Origin: Porphyromonadaceae bacterium UBA7087
GTDB lineage: Bacteria; Bacteroidota; Bacteroidia; Bacteroidales; Muribaculaceae
Assembly (NCBI GenBank): GCA_002493515.1
Contig: DKYZ01000121.1
Location: 1-11,904, forward strand
Direction: 5' to 3'
DNA length: 11,904 nt
The notes beneath the pieces were generated by a model. The model ran no database searches, was not told the DNA's origin, and saw only the letters and a list, made by a program, of their open reading frames with translations. Positions 8,513 to 11,904 of the stretch are shown in pieces; position 1 is the stretch's first letter; each line of letters begins with the position of its first letter. A program made the translations under genes and the position numbers.

Positions 8513-9529
8513 ATGAGCGTCACGATACTGGGAATAGAATCCTCATGCGACGACACCTCGGCGGCCGTAATCACCGACGGGTTGCTTCGCAGCAATGTCA
8601 TAGCCAGCCAGAAAGTACACGAGGCTTACGGAGGGGTGGTGCCTGAGCTCGCCTCGCGGGCCCATCAGCAGAATATTGTGCCCGTGGTGAGCGAGGCCCT
8701 GCGTCAGGCGGGAGTAGACCGCACGGAGCTTTCCGCCATTGCGTTCACGCGAGGCCCCGGACTGCTCGGCTCGCTGCTTGTGGGCACTTCGTTCGCTAAG
8801 GGAATGGCCCTCGGGCTCGACATTCCGCTCGTGGAGGTGAACCATCTCCATGCGCACGTACTCTCCCATTTCATAAAAAGAAACGAGGATGACGAGCAAC
8901 CGGAGTTTCCATTCATGTGTCTGCTCATTTCCGGCGGCAATTCGCAGATACTAATCGTGAGGAGCCCATACGACATGGAGATCGTGGGCTCCACCATCGA
9001 CGACGCCGCAGGCGAGGCTTTCGACAAATGCGCCAAGGCAATGGGGCTCCCCTATCCCGGCGGCCCGCATATCGACCGCCTCGCGGCGGAGGGTGACGCC
9101 AAGGCATTCCGGTTCAGCAAGCCTCACATACCGGGATTCGACTATTCCTTCAGCGGTCTGAAGACCTCATTCCTCTACACCCTGCGCGACGGTCTGAAAG
9201 AGAATCCGAGGTTCATCGACGACCACCGCGCCGACCTTGCCGCCTCGCTCCAGCGCACCATCATCGAGATTCTTCTCGACAAGGTGGAGAAAGCTCTTGC
9301 GAAGCATCCCGTGGGCCACCTCGCAATCGGCGGTGGCGTCTCGGCAAACTCCGGTGTACGCGCAGCCGTCGACGCGTTCTGCCGCCGCAAGGGCATAAGG
9401 GCCTGGATTCCGGAAAGGGCGTTCACCACCGACAACGCGGCGATGGTGGCAGCCGCCGGATATTTCAAATATCTCGACAAAGACTACTGCGACCTGGCGC
9501 TTCCCCCCTTCGCCCGAGTCACCGTGTGA
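8513..9529 (+). CDS. tsaD: tRNA N6-threonylcarbamoyladenosine transferase subunit TsaD
   Basis: TsaD (also Kae1, Gcp or YgjD) transfers the threonylcarbamoyl group onto A37 of ANN-reading tRNAs, together with TsaB and TsaE, in the cytoplasm. This copy has 338 residues, the usual length. It opens with the ASKHA-fold motif ILGIESSCDDT. The metal ligands are H111 and H115 of NHLHAH and D307 of TTDNAA. The nucleotide-contact loops SGGN (140-143) and GGGVSAN (273-279) are intact. The start ATG lies in the A-rich context AATAAATAATG without an SD sequence, as is typical of Bacteroidetes. The gene is divergent from tamB and 84 bases upstream of the cinA-like gene, and the two are probably co-transcribed. 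Confidence 0.97.
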   Translation: MSVTILGIESSCDDTSAAVITDGLLRSNVIASQKVHEAYGGVVPELASRAHQQNIVPVVSEALRQAGVDRTELSAIAFTRGPGLLGSLLVGTSFAKGMALGLDIPLVEVNHLHAHVLSHFIKRNEDDEQPEFPFMCLLISGGNSQILIVRSPYDMEIVGSTIDDAAGEAFDKCAKAMGLPYPGGPHIDRLAAEGDAKAFRFSKPHIPGFDYSFSGLKTSFLYTLRDGLKENPRFIDDHRADLAASLQRTIIEILLDKVEKALAKHPVGHLAIGGGVSANSGVRAAVDAFCRRKGIRAWIPERAFTTDNAAMVAAAGYFKYLDKDYCDLALPPFARVTV

Positions 9530-9564
9530 ACAAACACCAATTCACGGGGGTTGAATATAAAAAA

Positions 9565-9595
9565 GCCGGAGGCTTACCCGCAAAAGCCGCCCGGC
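9565..9595 (+). other. Hairpin in the tsaD-cinA spacer
   Basis: GCCGG and GGCTT (9565-9575, with one unpaired A between them) can pair with AAGCC and CCGGC (9584-9595, with two unpaired bases), giving a stem of about ten pairs around an eight-base loop. A smaller competing hairpin, AAGCC-GGA-GGCTT (9563-9575), uses the same left arm. No T run follows on the plus strand, so it is not a terminator for tsaD. It ends 18 bases before the preferred cinA start. Confidence 0.45.
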
Positions 9596-9613
9596 ATGAA
9601 GAATCAAGGAGAC

Positions 9614-10423
9614 ATGAAGGAAAAAGCTACCGACATACAGGCAGCGGCGCAGACTACCAACGCAGCGGCCGAGGAACATAAGGAGAAACGCCACGTCGTG
9701 ATATACGGATACACGAAAGAGGAGCTGGCCAACGTCATGAAGCATTTCGAAGACCAGCTTCCGGAATACGTGAAGATAAACATCGACACCAACAACCGCG
9801 TCACCAGGATCACTCTCACGGGTATCAACTCGGGAGTGGAGATGCTGCGCTTCAAGATGAACAAATACCAGCAGCAGCTCAACGCCATCTTCTCGGAGGA
9901 GGTCGTGGCCTTCGAAGACAAGACTGTGGCGGAAGTGCTCGGCGAGCTGCTCCAGGAGCGCGAGCTGACCGTGAGCTGCGCCGAGAGCTGCACGGGAGGC
10001 AACATCGCCCACCGCATAGTGCAGGTGGCAGGCTCGTCGGCATATTTCCTGGGGAGCGTGGTGAGCTACAGCAACGACGTCAAGGCCGAGGTGCTTGGCG
10101 TGGAGCGCAGCGACATCTCAAGCTACGGAGCCGTCAGCCGCCAGGTAGCCGAGGCCATGGCGCGCGGCGCGGCACGCCTGATGCGCAGCGACTGCGCGAT
10201 AGCCACCACCGGCATCGCCGGGCCCGACGGCGGCACGCGCTATAAGCCTGTGGGAACGGTCTGGCTGGCGGTGAAATACGGCCACACAGTGGTGAGCGAG
10301 TGCGTCAGGTTCGAGGGAGGACGCAACGAGGTGATCGAGAGCGCCACCAACCACGGGATGGTGATGCTCATCAACCTTCTGCGCAACACCTACGTGATGC
10401 AGGAGGACCTCAACGACGAGTGA
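9614..10423 (+). CDS. CinA-like nicotinamide-nucleotide amidohydrolase lacking the MoCF domain
   Basis: The C-terminal part (about residues 105-265 of 269) is a PncC/CinA amidase domain, which deamidates nicotinamide mononucleotide to nicotinic acid mononucleotide in pyridine nucleotide salvage. The signature AESCTGG (123-129), SYSNDVK (151-157) and TTGIAGPDGGT (198-208) are intact. Residues 26-100 resemble the KH-like linker of full-length CinA (VKINIDTNNRVTRITLTG followed by a long helix). The N-terminal MoCF (molybdopterin-binding-like) domain of about 165 residues is absent, and the 84 bases after tsaD leave no room for it. The start is uncertain: TTG at 9551 and ATG at 9596 are also in frame, but 9596 abuts a hairpin, while 9614 is preceded by AAGGAG, although at only two bases' spacing. 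A low-complexity Ala/Gln stretch forms residues 5-20. Confidence 0.85.
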   Translation: MKEKATDIQAAAQTTNAAAEEHKEKRHVVIYGYTKEELANVMKHFEDQLPEYVKINIDTNNRVTRITLTGINSGVEMLRFKMNKYQQQLNAIFSEEVVAFEDKTVAEVLGELLQERELTVSCAESCTGGNIAHRIVQVAGSSAYFLGSVVSYSNDVKAEVLGVERSDISSYGAVSRQVAEAMARGAARLMRSDCAIATTGIAGPDGGTRYKPVGTVWLAVKYGHTVVSECVRFEGGRNEVIESATNHGMVMLINLLRNTYVMQEDLNDE

Positions 10424-10475
10424 GGGTACAAATGGAGTGCACACCGGGAATTTCGGGGAATTTTTTATCGAAATA

Positions 10476-10507
10476 TTTGCAGAGAATCAAATTTTTACGT
10501 AATTTTG
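10476..10507 (+). promoter_or_regulatory. Bacteroidetes-type promoter for the rpmB-rpmG-DUF4295 operon
   Basis: TTTG (10476-10479), 20 bases, then TAATTTTG (10500-10507) match the Bacteroidetes consensus exactly. Transcription should begin a few bases beyond 10507, giving rpmB a leader of roughly 120 bases. The ribosomal genes can therefore be transcribed independently of tsaD and cinA. No clear terminator separates them from cinA, so read-through is also possible. Confidence 0.8.
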
Positions 10508-10536
10508 CACCCGGTTTGCGGGCACATCCTGAAAAG

Positions 10537-10565
10537 CCTCTGAAAATGATGCGTTCGGAGGTGAT
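10537..10565 (+). promoter_or_regulatory. Extended Shine-Dalgarno within a possible hairpin in the rpmB leader
   Basis: GGAGGTGAT (10557-10565) is a nine-base perfect complement of the 16S rRNA 3' end and lies directly before an ATG at 10566. CCTCTG (10537-10542) can pair with CGGAGG (10556-10561), with one G-U wobble and a 13-base loop, which would mask the SD. The ATG it serves is out of frame with rpmB, whose own start 67 bases further on has no SD. A leader-based control element is an inference from this arrangement. Confidence 0.45.
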
Positions 10566-10595
10566 ATGAGAAGTGAGATGGCGGCCTCGACCACT

Positions 10596-10612
10596 TTAAT
10601 TTTAAAAATTAA
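10596..10612 (+). other. AT-only inverted repeat just upstream of rpmB
   Basis: TTAATTTT, one A, then AAAATTAA form a perfect eight-base inverted repeat 20 bases before the rpmB ATG. It may simply keep the translation start region unstructured and A/T-rich, which is how Bacteroidetes mRNAs recruit ribosomes without an SD. As RNA it would be only a weak hairpin. Confidence 0.35.
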
Positions 10613-10632
10613 GTCAAAAAGAACCAACAGCC

Positions 10633-10896
10633 ATGTCAAAAGTTTGTCAGATCACAGGCAAAAAGGCTTCCGTGGGCAACAACGTATCCCACTCGAAGCG
10701 ACGCACAAAACGCAAGTTCAACGTCAACCTCCACAAGAAGAAATTCTACTGGGTTGAGCAGGACACTTGGATCGAGCTTCTCGTATCCGCACACGCCCTA
10801 CGCACCATCAACAAGATCGGGCTCAACGCCGCCATCAAGAAGGCAGAGAAAGAGGGCAATCTCGACCTCAGAGAAATCAACATCATTTCCTTCTAA
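10633..10896 (+). CDS. rpmB: 50S ribosomal protein L28 (bL28)
   Basis: This 87-residue protein of the large ribosomal subunit has the characteristic N-terminus MSKVCQITGKK, then GNNVSHSKRRTKRKF, and a basic middle. It lacks the paired CxxC zinc motifs found in some L28 proteins, so it is the zinc-independent type. The start ATG follows AACAGCC with no SD, as expected in this phylum. It is the first gene of a tight operon, 17 bases ahead of rpmG, and has its own canonical promoter and a long leader with an unusual SD (10557-10565). Confidence 0.97.
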   Translation: MSKVCQITGKKASVGNNVSHSKRRTKRKFNVNLHKKKFYWVEQDTWIELLVSAHALRTINKIGLNAAIKKAEKEGNLDLREINIISF

Positions 10897-10913
10897 AAAC
10901 TACCTAAGAAACT

Positions 10914-11102
10914 ATGGCAAAGAAAGCTAAGGGCAATAGAGTTCAGGTTATCCTCGAATGCACCGAACACAAGGCAAGCGGTATGCCCGGCATGTCACGA
11001 TATATCACGACCAAGAACCGCAAGAACACAACAGGACGTCTGGAGCTGAAGAAATACAACCCCATCCTGAAGAAAATGACCATTCACAAAGAAATAAAAT
11101 AA
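10914..11102 (+). CDS. rpmG: 50S ribosomal protein L33 (bL33)
   Basis: This 62-residue basic protein of the large subunit is recognised by its MAKKAKGNRVQVILECTEHK start, the YITTKNRKNT segment and the LELKKYNP ending typical of L33. Only one cysteine (residue 16) is present, so this is the zinc-free form. It lies 17 bases after rpmB and 13 before the DUF4295 gene, so the three should be co-transcribed. No SD precedes the start (CCTAAGAAACT before ATG). Confidence 0.96.
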   Translation: MAKKAKGNRVQVILECTEHKASGMPGMSRYITTKNRKNTTGRLELKKYNPILKKMTIHKEIK

Positions 11103-11115
11103 GCACTCCTGAGCT

Positions 11116-11265
11116 ATGGCAAAGAAAACCGTCGCGTCTCTTCAGAAAGGTGAAGGACGCACCTACAGCAAGATAATCAAGATGGAGAGATCTCCCAAGA
11201 CCGGCGCTTATGTCTTCAAAGAGGAAATGGTGCCCAACGACGCTGTGCAGGCCGCTCTCAAATAA
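11116..11265 (+). CDS. DUF4295 family small basic protein, probable ribosomal component
   Basis: This 49-residue lysine-rich protein starts MAKKTVASLQKGEGR and contains KMERSPKTGAYVFKEEMV. It matches the DUF4295 family, found in Bacteroidota and habitually encoded directly after rpmG. I recall that structural work on a Bacteroidetes ribosome identified an extra phylum-specific large-subunit protein (called bL38), and DUF4295 may be that protein; this link is from memory. Size, charge and operon position all fit a ribosomal protein. It lies 13 bases after rpmG and is the last gene before a strong terminator. Confidence 0.9.
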   Translation: MAKKTVASLQKGEGRTYSKIIKMERSPKTGAYVFKEEMVPNDAVQAALK

Positions 11266-11304
11266 GCAGGCCTCCCGCTCATCCGAATATTTCAACAAAA
11301 ATAT

Positions 11305-11341
11305 ATGGGCTGCGGTTTTGACCGCGGCCCATTTTCTTTTT
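11305..11341 (+). terminator. Rho-independent terminator of the rpmB-rpmG-DUF4295 operon
   Basis: TGGGCTGCGGT pairs with ACCGCGGCCCA (one G-U pair) around a TTTG loop, followed by TTTTCTTTTT. It sits 40 bases after the DUF4295 stop. On the minus strand the stem is followed by TATATTTTTG, so it may also stop the convergent outer-membrane protein transcript. Confidence 0.9.
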
Positions 11342-11365
11342 CTGTTCCGTGCTCCGGGACTCCTC

Positions 11366-11854
11366 TCAGAAGATGTAGCCGATGCCCATGTCGAAGAAGC
11401 CGCCGCTGGTGTCGTTCATCAGCGAGTATTTCCCCTGGAGGGTCATCTTGAGATAGGAGGTGAGATAGATATCGAAGCCGGCTCCGAAGTCGAAGCCACC
11501 GCGGGTGGCATGGCCGCCGCCAGAATAGCTCCAGTTGTTGAGCGTAAGTCCCACAAGGGGATAGATGCCGAAGCCGCTTCCCAGCTTGAACGGGAACTGG
11601 ACGTCGGCGCTGATCTCGAAGCCCGACTTCCCCTCGTTGCGGAATATGTAGCCTATCTCCGGGGCTATCCTCACATGAGGGGCAAACTGATACTGGAAGT
11701 AGAGGTTGGCATAACCTCCGTTGTTATATGTGGCGAAACCGCCTGCAAGACCCAGGGTCTTCTCCCCTTTCTGCGCGCTCGCCTGAGCCGACATCAACAT
11801 GGCTCCCGCCGCTATGGCGGCCATTGCGATTACTGATGTAAACTTCCTGTTCAT
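11366..11854 (-). CDS. Small outer-membrane beta-barrel protein
   Basis: This 162-residue protein has a clear signal peptide: basic start MNRK, a hydrophobic Ala/Met core and a likely cleavage after ASA at residue 27. The mature part alternates aromatic and small residues in strand-like segments such as YANLYFQYQF, VRIAPEIGYIF, FGIYPLVGLTL and GGFDFGAGFDIYL. It ends in GIGYIF, with the terminal aromatic typical of outer-membrane barrels recognised by the BAM complex. The size suits an eight-stranded barrel of the OmpX/OmpW or porin-family type. The specific function is unknown and I assign no gene name. It faces the ribosomal operon across a shared terminator. The 50 bases upstream show no clear promoter boxes. 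Confidence 0.82.
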   Translation of the reverse strand: MNRKFTSVIAMAAIAAGAMLMSAQASAQKGEKTLGLAGGFATYNNGGYANLYFQYQFAPHVRIAPEIGYIFRNEGKSGFEISADVQFPFKLGSGFGIYPLVGLTLNNWSYSGGGHATRGGFDFGAGFDIYLTSYLKMTLQGKYSLMNDTSGGFFDMGIGYIF

Positions 11855-11904
11855 ATTCGATAGTTTTGATTGATTCGTTGATTTACAATAGTTCGTTAAA
11901 AAAT

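Noticed and set aside
8484..8513. Nine-codon upstream ORF (MKPTQKSNK) whose TAA stop overlaps the tsaD ATG
   Set aside because: Its ATG falls about where transcription should begin, so it would have no leader; the TAATG overlap is probably chance in an A-rich start region.
9563..9575. Terminator-like hairpin on the minus strand (AAGCC-TCC-GGCTT then T run)
   Set aside because: No minus-strand gene ends there, and the same bases fit a larger plus-strand hairpin.
9551..9613. TTG-initiated extension of the cinA-like protein
   Set aside because: TTG is a rare start, and the added residues are Pro/Lys-rich, unlike any domain, and overlap a hairpin.
9542..10012. 156-codon minus-strand frame opposite the cinA-like gene
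   Set aside because: It is antisense to a gene with clear amidase motifs and has no promoter, signal or family likeness.
10300..10569. 89-codon plus-strand frame spanning the cinA end and the rpmB promoter
   Set aside because: It begins inside cinA in another frame and runs through the -33 and -7 promoter elements, which marks it as non-coding.

Overview
The window looks like chromosomal housekeeping DNA of a member of the Bacteroidota, most likely the order Bacteroidales. Three things point there. The promoters fit the Bacteroidetes form (TTTG, 19-21 bases, TAnnTTTG). Most starts lack a Shine-Dalgarno (SD) sequence. A tiny DUF4295 gene, a family confined to this phylum, follows the genes for ribosomal proteins L28 and L33. 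The coding DNA is rather GC-rich with AT-rich spacers, which would suit Muribaculaceae-like gut bacteria, but the family assignment is only an inference.

Left part, minus strand (positions 93-3721, transcribed right to left): a patatin-like lipase, a cytoplasmic GH13 alpha-amylase-type enzyme and PRPP synthetase (prs). Gaps of 38 and 30 bases separate them, so they look like one operon. A canonical promoter at 3786-3816 drives it, and a GC-rich hairpin lies beyond prs.

Middle, minus strand (3821-8401): one very large gene for a TamB-family envelope protein. It is divergent from tsaD, and the 111-base spacer between them carries a -7 promoter box on each strand.

Right part, plus strand (8513-11265): tsaD (tRNA t6A modification), a CinA-like nicotinamide-nucleotide amidase lacking the usual N-terminal MoCF domain, then rpmB (L28), rpmG (L33) and DUF4295. 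The ribosomal genes have their own perfect TTTG-N20-TAATTTTG promoter and a leader of about 120 bases, and end at a strong rho-independent terminator. A small outer-membrane beta-barrel protein is encoded on the minus strand up to 11854.

I see no mobile element, CRISPR array, tRNA or rRNA gene, and no gene-free stretch over 300 bases. The most unusual signal is in the L28 leader: a 9-base perfect match to the 16S anti-Shine-Dalgarno, rare in a phylum that mostly avoids SD sequences. It lies inside a possible hairpin and precedes an ATG whose reading frame runs out of frame across the rpmB start. Also noteworthy are the shortened CinA, two long near-perfect inverted repeats inside coding sequence, and the apparent lack of a 5' leader on tamB.
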